A stretch of 42,767 bases of DNA from Allomuricauda sp. CP2A. Its GTDB lineage: Bacteria > Bacteroidota > Bacteroidia > Flavobacteriales > Flavobacteriaceae. The notes under the pieces were generated by a model, which saw only the letters and a program-made list of their open reading frames with translations, was not told the origin of the DNA and ran no database searches. Location: NCBI RefSeq assembly GCF_001683915.1, contig NZ_LXTT01000001.1, forward strand, positions 1 through 42,767, written 5' to 3'. Each line of letters starts with the position of its first letter. Within the stretch, counting starts at the first letter, position 1. The position numbers and the translations under genes are program-made. Positions 23,954 to 32,821 of this stretch are shown here, piece after piece.

Positions 23954-25582
23954 TTACACCTGCAATACACCCATGTTGAATTTTTTATCACTCGGCGCAT
24001 GATTCGCGGCCTCAATTCCCATGGATATCCATTTTCTAGTATCCAAAGGGTCTATGATGGCATCCGTCCAAAGTCGTGCCGCGGCGTAGTAGGGTGATAT
24101 TTGCTCATCATACCTTTGCTTGATTTTATCATAAAGCTCCTTTTCTTTCTCTGCATCCACTGGTTTGCCGCTTTTTTCCAAGGAAGCCTTTTCAATCTGC
24201 AACAACACTTTGGCAGCTGAATTCCCGCTCATCACGGCCAGCTCTGCACTGGGCCAAGCCACAATCAGTCTAGGGTCATACGCCTTGCCGCACATGGCAT
24301 AGTTTCCGGCTCCATAGCTGTTTCCAATGACCACAGTGAATTTGGGCACTACGGAATTGCTCACGGCATTCACCATTTTGGCACCATCCTTTATAATGCC
24401 ACCATGCTCACTTTTGCTGCCCACCATAAAGCCGGTAACGTCTTGAAGAAAAACCAATGGAATCTTCTTTTGGTTGCAATTGGCGATAAACCGAGTGGCC
24501 TTGTCCGCAGAATCCGAATAAATGACACCACCGAACTGCATTTCCCCATTTTTGGTTTTCACCACCTTCCGTTGATTGGCCACAATGCCCACGGCCCAGC
24601 CATCAATACGAGCGTAGCCCGTTAAAATGGTTTTTCCATAGCCTTCCTTGTATTGTTCAAATTCAGAATTGTCCACCAACCGCTTAATGATTTCCAACAT
24701 ATCATATTGGTCACTTCTGGATGCTGGCAAAATACCATGGATATCCTCTGGGTTTTCCAGTGGTTTTTTTGATTCCTTCCGGTTGAATCCCGCCTTTTCA
24801 AAATCCCCAATCTTATCAACAATGCTCTTGATTTTGTCCAGGGCATCCTTATCATCCTTGGCTTTGTAATCGGTCACCCCACTGATTTCGGAATGGGTGG
24901 TGGCGCCGCCCAAAGTTTCATTGTCAATATTTTCCCCAATGGCGGCCTTTACCAAATAGCTGCCCGCCAAAAAAATGCTTCCGGTTTTGTCAACAATCAA
25001 GGCTTCATCACTCATAATGGGCAAATAGGCCCCGCCTGCTACGCAGCTTCCCATAACGGCAGCAATTTGGGTAATGCCCATACTGCTCATGATGGCATTA
25101 TTTCTGAAAATCCGTCCAAAATGTTCCTTATCCGGAAAGATTTCATCCTGCATGGGCAGGTAAACCCCGGCACTGTCCACCAAATAAATAATCGGGAGCC
25201 TATTTTCAATGGAAATTTCCTGTGCGCGCAGATTCTTTTTCCCGGTGATGGGAAACCAAGCTCCGGCTTTTACCGTGGCATCATTGGCGACCACCACACA
25301 TTGTTTTCCCTTCACATAGCCTACCTTCACCACAACACCACCAGAGGGGCAACCACCATGTTCACCATACATTCCATCTCCTGCAAACGCACCTATTTCA
25401 ATGGACTGGGTTTTTGGGTCCAATACATAATCAATGCGCTCACGGGCCGTCATTTTGCCCTTTTCATGATGCTTTTCAATGCGTTTTTTACCTCCGCCCA
25501 GCTTCACTGTGGCGAGTCTTTTCCGAAGCTCGGAGAGCATCAGCTTATTATGGTCTTCATTTTTGTTGAAGTTGATATCCAT
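23954..25582 (-). CDS. Biotin-dependent acyl-CoA carboxylase, carboxyltransferase (beta) subunit
   Basis: 542 residues, crotonase-like carboxyltransferase of the MccB/PccB class. Seen: KRIEKHHEKGKMTARERIDY, the N-terminal oxyanion region VMGSCVAGGAYLP (about residue 187), SIFLAGSYLVKAAIGE, THSEISGVTDY and the C-terminal VIGNSYGAGNYAMCGKAYDP with WPSAELAVMSG. The motifs resemble methylcrotonyl-CoA carboxylase beta subunits most closely; propionyl-CoA carboxylase cannot be excluded. The biotin carboxylase/BCCP partner is not in the window. The gene ends back to back with the VWA fusion gene (stops at 23953 and 23954), with no terminator between. Confidence 0.88.
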   Translation of the reverse strand: MDINFNKNEDHNKLMLSELRKRLATVKLGGGKKRIEKHHEKGKMTARERIDYVLDPKTQSIEIGAFAGDGMYGEHGGCPSGGVVVKVGYVKGKQCVVVANDATVKAGAWFPITGKKNLRAQEISIENRLPIIYLVDSAGVYLPMQDEIFPDKEHFGRIFRNNAIMSSMGITQIAAVMGSCVAGGAYLPIMSDEALIVDKTGSIFLAGSYLVKAAIGENIDNETLGGATTHSEISGVTDYKAKDDKDALDKIKSIVDKIGDFEKAGFNRKESKKPLENPEDIHGILPASRSDQYDMLEIIKRLVDNSEFEQYKEGYGKTILTGYARIDGWAVGIVANQRKVVKTKNGEMQFGGVIYSDSADKATRFIANCNQKKIPLVFLQDVTGFMVGSKSEHGGIIKDGAKMVNAVSNSVVPKFTVVIGNSYGAGNYAMCGKAYDPRLIVAWPSAELAVMSGNSAAKVLLQIEKASLEKSGKPVDAEKEKELYDKIKQRYDEQISPYYAAARLWTDAIIDPLDTRKWISMGIEAANHAPSDKKFNMGVLQV

Positions 25583-25633
25583 AGATGTATTTCAATTTCT
25601 TGCTATCGGTTAAAGATAAGGAGTTATAATCAT

Positions 25634-25641
25634 TACTTTTG
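25634..25641 (+). promoter_or_regulatory. -7 box TACTTTTG for the Gfo/Idh/MocA gene
   Basis: A perfect TAnnTTTG 7 bases before the ATG at 25649, giving an almost leaderless mRNA. The -33 element is not convincing. Confidence 0.45.
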
Positions 25642-25648
25642 AGGTTAT

Positions 25649-26632
25649 ATGGAGACAAAAATTAAATGGGGGATTGTGGGCCCTGGAAAAATCGCCACAA
25701 ACTTTACCGAAGATTTAAAATTGGTGCAAGATGCGGAAGTCGCTGCAGTGGCTTCCAGAAACCTGGAAAGAGCACAAAAATTTGCCCATCAATTCGATAT
25801 TCCGAATGCTTTTGGAAGTTATGATGAGCTTTTCAATTCGGATGCGGTAGATATTGTTTATGTGGCCACGCCGCATAACTTTCACAAGGATTTGGCGATT
25901 GAGGCCATAAAATCAGGTAAGCATGTCCTCTGTGAAAAGCCGTTGGGCGTTAGTAGGGCAGAAGTGGAGGAAATTGTAGCAGCTGCCAAAGCAAAAAAAG
26001 TTTTTATGATGGAAGGACTTTGGTCCAGATTCAATCCATCCGTACAAAAAGCAAAGCAAATGGTGGACAATGGAACCATTGGTGATGTAGGCTATCTCCA
26101 TGCCGATTTTGCATTTTATGCTTTGGATCGCGGTTTGGATTCCAGATTATTGAATCCAGATTTGGCTTCCGGTTCACTGCTGGATATTGGAATCTATCCC
26201 ATCTTTTTAGCCTATTTGATTCTGGGGATGCCCAATGAAATTATGGCCACCTCAAATTTTCATGATAACGGAACAGAATTACAAACCTCTATGATTTTCC
26301 ATTATGATACTGCACAAGCCGTTTTGTACAGCGGTTTGACCGGCGACTCTAAAATGGAGGCTGAAATTTCAGGATCCAAAGGAGAGATTTTTATCCATCC
26401 TAGATGGCATGAGGCGGATGGCTGTTCTTTGGTAAAAGAGGAAAAGACACAACAGTTCGCCCTTCCCCGTCAAGGGAACGGTTTTGTCTATGAAATTGAG
26501 GAAGTACACCGATGTCTAAAGGCCAAAAAACTGGAAAGTGACCTATGGTCACACCAAAATAGCTTGGACCTGGCCGAATTATTGGACACAATCCGTAAAA
26601 AATGTGGGATTACCTTTCCTTTTGAGGGATAA
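25649..26632 (+). CDS. Gfo/Idh/MocA-family oxidoreductase
   Basis: 327 residues. The N-terminal Rossmann domain starts IKWGIVGPGKIATNFTEDL (dinucleotide loop GPGKIA), with VYVATPHNFHKDLAIEAIKSGKHVLCEKPLG (about residues 72-103) containing the EKP motif whose Lys serves catalysis. The C-terminal domain has LLDIGIYPIFLAYLILG, matching the GxxxDxGxYxI pattern of dimeric dihydrodiol and glucose-fructose oxidoreductase relatives. It is a soluble NAD(P)-dependent sugar or polyol dehydrogenase. The substrate cannot be read from the sequence, and no sugar genes are adjacent. Confidence 0.88.
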   Translation: METKIKWGIVGPGKIATNFTEDLKLVQDAEVAAVASRNLERAQKFAHQFDIPNAFGSYDELFNSDAVDIVYVATPHNFHKDLAIEAIKSGKHVLCEKPLGVSRAEVEEIVAAAKAKKVFMMEGLWSRFNPSVQKAKQMVDNGTIGDVGYLHADFAFYALDRGLDSRLLNPDLASGSLLDIGIYPIFLAYLILGMPNEIMATSNFHDNGTELQTSMIFHYDTAQAVLYSGLTGDSKMEAEISGSKGEIFIHPRWHEADGCSLVKEEKTQQFALPRQGNGFVYEIEEVHRCLKAKKLESDLWSHQNSLDLAELLDTIRKKCGITFPFEG

Positions 26633-26697
26633 ACCGTGTTTGAGTCTTTGGATTATTTCATTTTTTACGATATTTGAAGCTCTTCTGAACGATATAT

Positions 26698-26880
26698 ATG
26701 GGAATGAACAAAAACACAGTGCTCGCTTGGGCAACATGGATCATGATTTTTGTAGGAATAGGAATGATTGCCCTTGGGGCTTTCAAATATGACGAAGTTG
26801 CAGGTTATGGCTTTGGTGCGGTGGGAATCGGTTTTTTTGCCGTAGCTTGGGTCTTCAATGCGCTCAAGGGGCGGGTTTAG
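26698..26880 (+). CDS. Small two-helix membrane protein, CAL67264 family
   Basis: 60 residues (or 58 from the ATG at 26704). Two hydrophobic helices, TVLAWATWIMIFVGIGMIAL and GFGAVGIGFFAVAWVFNAL, are joined by the polar loop KYDEVAGY and followed by KGRV. This matches the small CAL67264-type membrane proteins of flavobacteria, known to me from memory, which often precede ettA. It lies 33 bases before ettA on the same strand. Function unknown. Confidence 0.75.
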   Translation: MGMNKNTVLAWATWIMIFVGIGMIALGAFKYDEVAGYGFGAVGIGFFAVAWVFNALKGRV

Positions 26881-26913
26881 ATTTCCCCTTTTTTCAATTT
26901 AAAGAACAATTGC

Positions 26914-28605
26914 ATGTCAGACGATAAAAAAGTCATTTTTTCAATGTCTGGGGTTACCAAGACCTTTAAAACGGCCAACACCCCAGTACTCAAAAACATC
27001 TATCTAAGTTTCTTTTACGGTGCCAAAATTGGGATTTTAGGTCTCAATGGTTCAGGTAAATCAACTTTGCTGAAGATCATCGCCGGGGTGGATAAAAACT
27101 ATCAGGGTGATGTGGTATTTTCACCCGGTTACAGTGTGGGGTATTTGGAACAAGAGCCCCAATTGGATGAGAATAAAACTGTCCTTGAGGTGGTAAAGGA
27201 AGGTGTTGCGGAAACCGTGGCCATCTTGGACGAGTACAACAAAATCAACGATATGTTTGGCCTGCCCGAGGTTTATGAGGATGCGGACAAGATGCAAAAG
27301 TTGATGGACAAGCAGGCTGCTTTGCAAGATCAAATTGATGCTTCCAATGCTTGGGAACTGGACACCAAACTGGAAATAGCCATGGACGCCCTCCGCACCC
27401 CGGAATCCGATAAAAAAATAAGCGTCCTCTCCGGAGGAGAGCGTAGACGTGTGGCCCTTTGCCGTTTATTGCTGCAAGAACCGGATGTCTTATTGTTGGA
27501 TGAGCCCACCAACCACTTGGATGCTGAATCCGTGCATTGGCTGGAACACCATTTGGCGCAATATAAAGGAACCGTTATCGCTGTAACGCACGACCGTTAC
27601 TTCTTGGACAATGTAGCCGGCTGGATTTTGGAATTGGATAGGGGAGAAGGCATTCCTTGGAAAGGCAATTATTCCAGTTGGTTGGATCAAAAGGCCAAAC
27701 GATTGGCCCAAGAGAGCAAACAAGCCTCCAAACGTCAAAAAACCTTGGAGCGTGAGTTGGAATGGGTTCGACAAGGAGCCAAGGGAAGACAGACCAAGCA
27801 AAAGGCACGATTAAATAACTATGATAAACTTTTAAGCCAAGATCAAAAACAGTTGGAAGAGAAGTTGGAAATTTATATTCCCAACGGCCCCAGATTGGGG
27901 ACCAAGGTTATTGAGGCCAAAGGGGTAAGCAAAGCGTATGGCGATAAATTGCTGTACGAGGACTTGAATTTCAATTTGCCGCAAGCGGGAATTGTGGGCA
28001 TTATTGGTCCCAATGGTGCAGGAAAGACCACCATTTTCCGAATGATCATGGGCGAAGAAACTCCAGATAAGGGTGAATTCATTGTGGGTGATACGGCTAA
28101 ATTGGCCTATGTGGACCAAAGTCACTCAAACATCGACCCCGAAAAATCGATTTGGGAAAATTTCAGCGATGGGCAAGAATTGATCATGATGGGAGGGAGA
28201 CAAGTGAATTCCCGTGCCTATCTGAGTCGATTCAATTTCTCTGGAAGCGAACAGAACAAGAAAGTGAACATGCTATCGGGTGGAGAGCGTAACCGACTTC
28301 ATTTGGCCATGACCTTAAAGGAAGAAGGGAACGTTTTATTGCTGGATGAGCCTACCAACGATTTGGACGTGAACACATTGCGAGCCTTGGAAGAAGGTTT
28401 GGAAAACTTTGCGGGCTGTGCGGTGATCATTTCCCACGATAGATGGTTTTTGGATAGGATTTGTACCCACATCTTAGCGTTTGAAGGCAATTCGCAGGTG
28501 TATTTCTTTGAAGGTTCTTTCTCTGATTACGAGGAAAACAAAAAGAAACGCTTGGGAATGGATATCATGCCCAAGCGTATCAAGTACAAGAAATTGATTC
28601 GGTAA
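26914..28605 (+). CDS. ettA: Energy-dependent translational throttle protein EttA (ABC-F)
   Basis: 563 residues, two ABC cassettes without membrane domains. Cassette 1: Walker A GLNGSGKST (about residue 43), signature LSGGERRRVALCRLL, Walker B LLLDEPTNHLDAESV. The linker, charged and helical, contains KRLAQESKQASKRQKTLERE (the P-site tRNA interaction motif region). Cassette 2: GPNGAGKTT (about 367), LSGGERNRLHLAMTL, LLLDEPTNDLDVNTL. EttA binds the ribosomal E site and gates the first elongation step according to ADP/ATP ratio. Length and linker distinguish it from Uup and antibiotic-resistance ABC-F proteins. Confidence 0.92.
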   Translation: MSDDKKVIFSMSGVTKTFKTANTPVLKNIYLSFFYGAKIGILGLNGSGKSTLLKIIAGVDKNYQGDVVFSPGYSVGYLEQEPQLDENKTVLEVVKEGVAETVAILDEYNKINDMFGLPEVYEDADKMQKLMDKQAALQDQIDASNAWELDTKLEIAMDALRTPESDKKISVLSGGERRRVALCRLLLQEPDVLLLDEPTNHLDAESVHWLEHHLAQYKGTVIAVTHDRYFLDNVAGWILELDRGEGIPWKGNYSSWLDQKAKRLAQESKQASKRQKTLERELEWVRQGAKGRQTKQKARLNNYDKLLSQDQKQLEEKLEIYIPNGPRLGTKVIEAKGVSKAYGDKLLYEDLNFNLPQAGIVGIIGPNGAGKTTIFRMIMGEETPDKGEFIVGDTAKLAYVDQSHSNIDPEKSIWENFSDGQELIMMGGRQVNSRAYLSRFNFSGSEQNKKVNMLSGGERNRLHLAMTLKEEGNVLLLDEPTNDLDVNTLRALEEGLENFAGCAVIISHDRWFLDRICTHILAFEGNSQVYFFEGSFSDYEENKKKRLGMDIMPKRIKYKKLIR

Positions 28606-28613
28606 TTGAGGAA

Positions 28614-29321
28614 CTATTCTTCTCCACCGAGATTTTTGATGCCTTCCTCAAGTATTTTTTTGGCCTTTTCCAAATAGGCTTGTTGGTGCGATGCTAAACT
28701 GTTGGGGTCGTTATCCCCACTAACAGGATTTGTTCCAATGGTTTTGGAGAGTTCCACCAATTGGGCAACGGCTTGTTCGGCTGTTCTTAATTTATCTGTG
28801 GCGTGCTTCTCAAAAACTTTGATCATTTCAAGCTCCATGGAATTGTCGCTTGAAACAACCACTTCGTCTTCATTGGAACCGCCATCAGTATGGGCTTGGT
28901 ATTCCGATGTGGCAGTATTACTGTCTGCAATGGTTACCGTAGTGGAAGTACCCAACGTACATTCGTCCAAAAAAGTGATGAGTTCGTTGATTTCTCCCAA
29001 AGCTTTTTTGGTGAAAAACCGGCCTGCTTCCCAATCTACGGGTTCAATGGCCTTGTCCAAGGTTTGCTTTGTGTCATAGGCTTTGTCATACGCTTTTTTA
29101 CAAACGCAGTCGCCTTTGAATTCATCCGCTTTTTCAAGAGCGGTCAAAGCCCTTTCAGCATAATACATTTGATGTTCAAAGTTGGTGGCCTCCATTGCTT
29201 TTTTGCAATGATTGAGCGCATACGTCACTTTGGAATAATAATTATCACATTGATTGGAAAACGTAGTTTGTACGGCACAGAATAATGCAACAACTACTAA
29301 AACACGGGATTTGGGAGCCAT
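28614..29321 (-). CDS. Secreted helical protein with conserved-looking cysteines, unknown function
   Basis: About 235 residues from the ATG at 29321 (MAPKSRVLVVVALFCAVQTTFS, a signal peptide); the frame also opens at a TTG two codons earlier. The mature N-terminal part is helical with Cys in CDNYYSK, HCKKAME and CVCKKAYD, then DECTLGT. A low-complexity acidic linker (about 125-155) precedes a C-terminal helical region of LRTAEQAVAQLVEL type. The Cys pattern suggests disulfides in the periplasm. The closest look is to flavobacterial proteins of unknown function that count as helical repeat proteins. It is convergent with ettA at a 9-base gap. Confidence 0.7.
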   Translation of the reverse strand: MAPKSRVLVVVALFCAVQTTFSNQCDNYYSKVTYALNHCKKAMEATNFEHQMYYAERALTALEKADEFKGDCVCKKAYDKAYDTKQTLDKAIEPVDWEAGRFFTKKALGEINELITFLDECTLGTSTTVTIADSNTATSEYQAHTDGGSNEDEVVVSSDNSMELEMIKVFEKHATDKLRTAEQAVAQLVELSKTIGTNPVSGDNDPNSLASHQQAYLEKAKKILEEGIKNLGGEE

Positions 29322-29388
29322 GGTCAAGTATTTGAATTGGTTATAGTCTGTTACCTTAACGACAATATGCTGCCTTTATTTTATCCCA

Positions 29389-30180
29389 TTAAAAATCATC
29401 ATTGGGGTACCAATCCAATTGGACCACTTTTATATCAGGATTTCCCTCATTGACCAGTTGTTTAAACTTTGCCACATCACTGACCTCGGGACGTCCTCTA
29501 AAGTGGTAAGGATAAACTTCCTCAGGTTGAAATTCCAGTACGGCATCCGCGGCACTTTCCACCGTCATGGTGTAGGGGAGGTTCATACAGACAAATGCCT
29601 TGTCAATATTCTCCAATGCCCGCATTTCCGGGATATCCTCTGTGTCCCCCGAAAAATAGATACGTTCGTCCCCAAAAGTAAAGACATATCCGTTGCCTCT
29701 TCCTTTAACATGGAAATCCTTGGCTTCTTCACGTAGGTTGTACATGGGAATGGCTTTAACGGAAAATCCTGCCATTTCCTTGGTCTCTCCATTGTTCATT
29801 ATGGTTGTTTTGGACGATAATGCCTCCTCCATTTGTAATTTCACCGCATCTGGTGCAATGATTTGGACACCCTCTAATTCCAATTCATTTAAAGTTTCTG
29901 GATTAAAATGGTCGCCGTGTATATCGGTTATAAAAATCATGTCTGGTCGTTGTTGCCCTTCAAAAGCAGCCTTGCCTCCAACCGGGTCAATATAAATAGT
30001 GGTATTGTTCCACTCCAAAACAGCTGTTGCGTGTTCAATGGGGATTATTTCAACTTTGGAGGGCAATTCAGTTTCAACTTGGGCAGCCACCGCTTCGGCC
30101 TCTTCTTTCTCTTTGTTTTTTTGTTTACAGGAGATGGTGAGCGTTAGAGCAACCATCATCAGGATAAAATTTCTTCTCAT
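29389..30180 (-). CDS. MBL-fold metallo-hydrolase lipoprotein (UlaG-like)
   Basis: About 263 residues from the ATG at 30180 (MRRNFILMMVALTLTISC, lipobox Cys near residue 18); the upstream start at 30219 would spoil the signal. A metallo-beta-lactamase fold is shown by TIYIDPVGG, ITDIHGDHFNPETL, YFSGDTEDIPE (the Asp bridging metals) and the C-terminal VYPYHFRGRPEV (His). The canonical HxHxDH motif reads DIHGDH, with Asp for the first His. Members of the UlaG-like family tolerate variations here, so metal binding is probable but altered. It is predicted to sit in the periplasm or at the outer membrane. The substrate is unknown. Confidence 0.82.
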   Translation of the reverse strand: MRRNFILMMVALTLTISCKQKNKEKEEAEAVAAQVETELPSKVEIIPIEHATAVLEWNNTTIYIDPVGGKAAFEGQQRPDMIFITDIHGDHFNPETLNELELEGVQIIAPDAVKLQMEEALSSKTTIMNNGETKEMAGFSVKAIPMYNLREEAKDFHVKGRGNGYVFTFGDERIYFSGDTEDIPEMRALENIDKAFVCMNLPYTMTVESAADAVLEFQPEEVYPYHFRGRPEVSDVAKFKQLVNEGNPDIKVVQLDWYPNDDF

Positions 30181-30343
30181 GGGTTTGTTTTGAGTTCCTT
30201 TAAAAATAAGGCATATCAATCATAATGAAGATTTTTTTCGACATTATTTCAACCTATATGATCCAAATGGTAATCCAAAGCGTATATAAACCAAACATGA
30301 TTGATTAAAAAACCTAAACGAGAATCAATTAATACAAAACGTT

Positions 30344-31231
30344 ATGACTGAAGCAAAAAATAACAATGGTTTGAAGGTAATTGCAGGTTTGTTGGGTGTC
30401 GTTCTTTTGGGAACCATCATCTACACCGTTAGTCTTTACCAAGATAAGAAAAAGACGACCCAAGCACTGACTCAGGAAAAAGAGTTGGTTGTTGACGATT
30501 TGAACAACTTGAAATCTGAGTACGACAAAGCGATTTTGGAAAGCAACGCCACCAATGAGGAATTGGTCGCTGCCCGTGACAATATTGCAAAGTACATTGA
30601 TTCGGTACAAAGCATGAAAGCAGACATTGCTTCTCTTTCAAGATACAGAAGACAAGTTAGCGTATTGAAGGCTGAAAGAGAGAAATTGATGAAGCAAGTG
30701 GATTCCTTGACGCAATCAAACACTTTGTTGGCCATGCAGAGGGATAGTACTTTTACTGAATTGGAGAAACAAACTGTTTTCAACGATTCATTGGTCGTAC
30801 AGAATACACAATTGGCCGATGCCGTTGAAAGAGGTTCTGCGCTTAACCTTTCCACTATCAGTGTAGATGCGGTTAGAGAGAGAAACAGTGGAAAACTGGT
30901 TTCTACTTCCAGAGCCAGGGCTACCGACAAGTTTAAAGTTTGTTTTACCATAGCTGACAACGTAATCGCTGAAGCCGGTGACAGAGAGTTTTTCATTGAA
31001 GTTCTTGGCCCGCAAGGAAATGTTTTGGGCGACAGCTTCACCAAGACTACTGAGGAAGGTGCTTCCATCACCTATAGCAAAGGAACCAATTTCTACTATG
31101 AAAACAGTTCTTTGGACGTATGTGACTACATCAACAAGCCTGTGGACGAATTCCAAAAAGGAAACTACATGGTAAATGTTTATGATGACAATTTGAAATT
31201 GTTGGGTACTTCCAAATTTGAGTTGAAATAA
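30344..31231 (+). CDS. Membrane-anchored coiled-coil protein with C-terminal beta domain
   Basis: 295 residues: an N-terminal cytoplasmic tail, a membrane helix VIAGLLGVVLLGTIIYTVSL (about 12-31), then a coiled coil of about 115 residues, heptad-rich (LKSEYDKAILESNATNEELV and similar). A beta-rich C-terminal domain (about 180-295) follows, with FKVCFTIADN, FFIEVLGPQGNVLG and YMVNVYDDNLKLLGTSKFEL. This is a type II membrane protein with a periplasmic stalk and sandwich. Proteins of this build are widespread in flavobacteria but uncharacterised, as far as I know. It is followed by a very strong terminator, suggesting a well-expressed single-gene transcript. Codon use looks highly regular. Confidence 0.8.
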   Translation: MTEAKNNNGLKVIAGLLGVVLLGTIIYTVSLYQDKKKTTQALTQEKELVVDDLNNLKSEYDKAILESNATNEELVAARDNIAKYIDSVQSMKADIASLSRYRRQVSVLKAEREKLMKQVDSLTQSNTLLAMQRDSTFTELEKQTVFNDSLVVQNTQLADAVERGSALNLSTISVDAVRERNSGKLVSTSRARATDKFKVCFTIADNVIAEAGDREFFIEVLGPQGNVLGDSFTKTTEEGASITYSKGTNFYYENSSLDVCDYINKPVDEFQKGNYMVNVYDDNLKLLGTSKFELK

Positions 31232-31252
31232 TTCACACACTATCCATATACC

Positions 31253-31288
31253 TAAAAAGCCCGTTCATTATGAACGGGCTTTTTTTAT
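31253..31288 (+). terminator. Strong intrinsic terminator after the coiled-coil gene
   Basis: The perfect inverted repeat AAAAAGCCCGTTC/GAACGGGCTTTTT spans about 31253-31283 with a 5-base loop, then more T. It should work in both directions. Confidence 0.9.
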
Positions 31289-31504
31289 GCCATACAGTTC
31301 ACAATTCCTATAATACTTCCCAGCTCAAAATTGACTTCTTAACATTACAATCCCCAGACGATGGTAAAACCTCTTCATTGATGAACTAGAAACCACTATC
31401 CATCAAATCTAAGCCCTATGGTTAAATATGTGGGTGTAAATTGAATATCACGGATGATTTATCAATAAATATTTTAGATAGGATACTAGTTTAAATATTG
31501 CTCA

Positions 31505-32734
31505 ATGAAAGAAGTTGAAGCCGCAAAACAGGAACTTAAAAGAAGAAATTTAAGGTATACCATTAAAGAATTTAAAAAATCGTTTTCAGGGAATGATACC
31601 GGTGAGATTTTTGATCTATATATAAAAGCGGGTATTTTATCAAAGGTCAAAATACCAGAAAATATACTGATACATTGTGCAAAAAAGGGTTCTGTTCAAA
31701 ATATGAATGTCCTATTAAAAGAGATGGACATCAAAAATATCAACGGAAAAGCTTTTTTTTGGATTGTAAGCAGAATATTTTCTGAATTGGATGGAGCGCG
31801 CCATAATCCACTATTTTCAGAATATCATGTTCCAGATGAGAACCTTCTGAAAACGAAACTTAGAATTTATCAAGAATGGAGGGGTATAATATTTTCAACA
31901 ATAGAAAAAGCTGAAGATGTCAATTATAAAGAATCCCACACAGGTTCTTATGATAACGATAAAGTAACTATTACTTCCTATTTTACACCTATGTCCATTG
32001 CTATTATGATGGATGATATGGAGTTAATCCAATTGTTGATTGAATACGGTGCAGTAATTTATGATGATTTGTTACACCTTATTTTCCAAAATCCACATGC
32101 AACAACTGACAAAATGCTTATGATAGCCGAATGCTTGCTCGGTACTAATAAACTGGATCTTAGCTTGAAAAATGAAGATGGACTCACTCCTCTAGCAATT
32201 GCAGCACAAAACAACTATCTGGATTTAGTAAAACTATTTGTAAGCCATGGAGCATCAATTGATGAAAAAGTTGGAAAAGAAGAGGTAAATAACACTAAAA
32301 CAGCATTATTGATCAGTATCACCGAGAAAAATTTTTCCATTGCTCAATTTTTAATAGATCATGGAGCAGATATTCACTATCGGGATAAATGGGGTTTTTC
32401 TGCAGCAAGGTTGGCTTTTTATAAAGGGAACAGTGAATTGGGGGAAGAACTCATCAGAAAAGGAGCCATACTAACACCATATATTGGAATCTTTGGAAAG
32501 TCTTTGAAAGACAAAGGAGTTTTGGTTGAGGGGTTGGATACTTTCTTTGGAAGTGCCCATGAAGCAGGCATTAAAGAAGGTGATATCATTACCATGATTG
32601 CTGGTTTTGAAATCAAAAACCACTTTGATATTAAATCCGCATTGTCCAAATATAGGCCATTGGATATAGTGCCTATAATGGTATTAAGAGACAGTAAGAC
32701 ACATGAATTTTCTATTAAAATTCTCGTAGCATAG
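31505..32734 (+). CDS. Ankyrin-repeat protein with C-terminal PDZ domain, AT-rich
   Basis: 409 residues, no signal peptide. An N-terminal helical region (1-140) of KEFKKSFSGNDTGEIFDLYI type is followed by ankyrin-like repeats: MSIAIMMDDMELIQLLIEYG (about 162-181), DGLTPLAIAAQNNYLDLVKL (about 225-244), TALLISITEKNFSIAQFLID (about 262-281) and WGFSAARLAFYKGNSELGEE. The last about 75 residues form a PDZ domain: GVLVEGLDTFFGSAHEAGIK, EGDIITMIAGFEI and a KSALSKYRPLDIVPIMVLRD strand. Base composition is visibly more AT-rich than in flanking genes, and the gene sits alone in large gaps, suggesting acquisition or relaxed constraint. A binding or scaffolding role is likely. An ankyrin-PDZ arrangement is unusual in bacteria. 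Confidence 0.8.
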   Translation: MKEVEAAKQELKRRNLRYTIKEFKKSFSGNDTGEIFDLYIKAGILSKVKIPENILIHCAKKGSVQNMNVLLKEMDIKNINGKAFFWIVSRIFSELDGARHNPLFSEYHVPDENLLKTKLRIYQEWRGIIFSTIEKAEDVNYKESHTGSYDNDKVTITSYFTPMSIAIMMDDMELIQLLIEYGAVIYDDLLHLIFQNPHATTDKMLMIAECLLGTNKLDLSLKNEDGLTPLAIAAQNNYLDLVKLFVSHGASIDEKVGKEEVNNTKTALLISITEKNFSIAQFLIDHGADIHYRDKWGFSAARLAFYKGNSELGEELIRKGAILTPYIGIFGKSLKDKGVLVEGLDTFFGSAHEAGIKEGDIITMIAGFEIKNHFDIKSALSKYRPLDIVPIMVLRDSKTHEFSIKILVA

Positions 32735-32821
32735 GTAATATATCAGCTTTGTGAAAAAGATAATTTAAGTCTTCAAAAGGACTTAGATAATTACCCTTAC
32801 TGTCTCTTTTTAAGCCCTATA

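Noticed and set aside
24893..25642. 249-codon plus-strand ORF
   Set aside because: Entirely antisense to the carboxyltransferase gene, whose active-site motifs are intact; low-complexity shadow translation.
32766..32785. Inverted repeat TAAGTC/GACTTA between the ankyrin-PDZ gene and fumC as a terminator
   Set aside because: The stem is only 6 bp, AT-rich, and has no following T-run on either strand; too weak to call.
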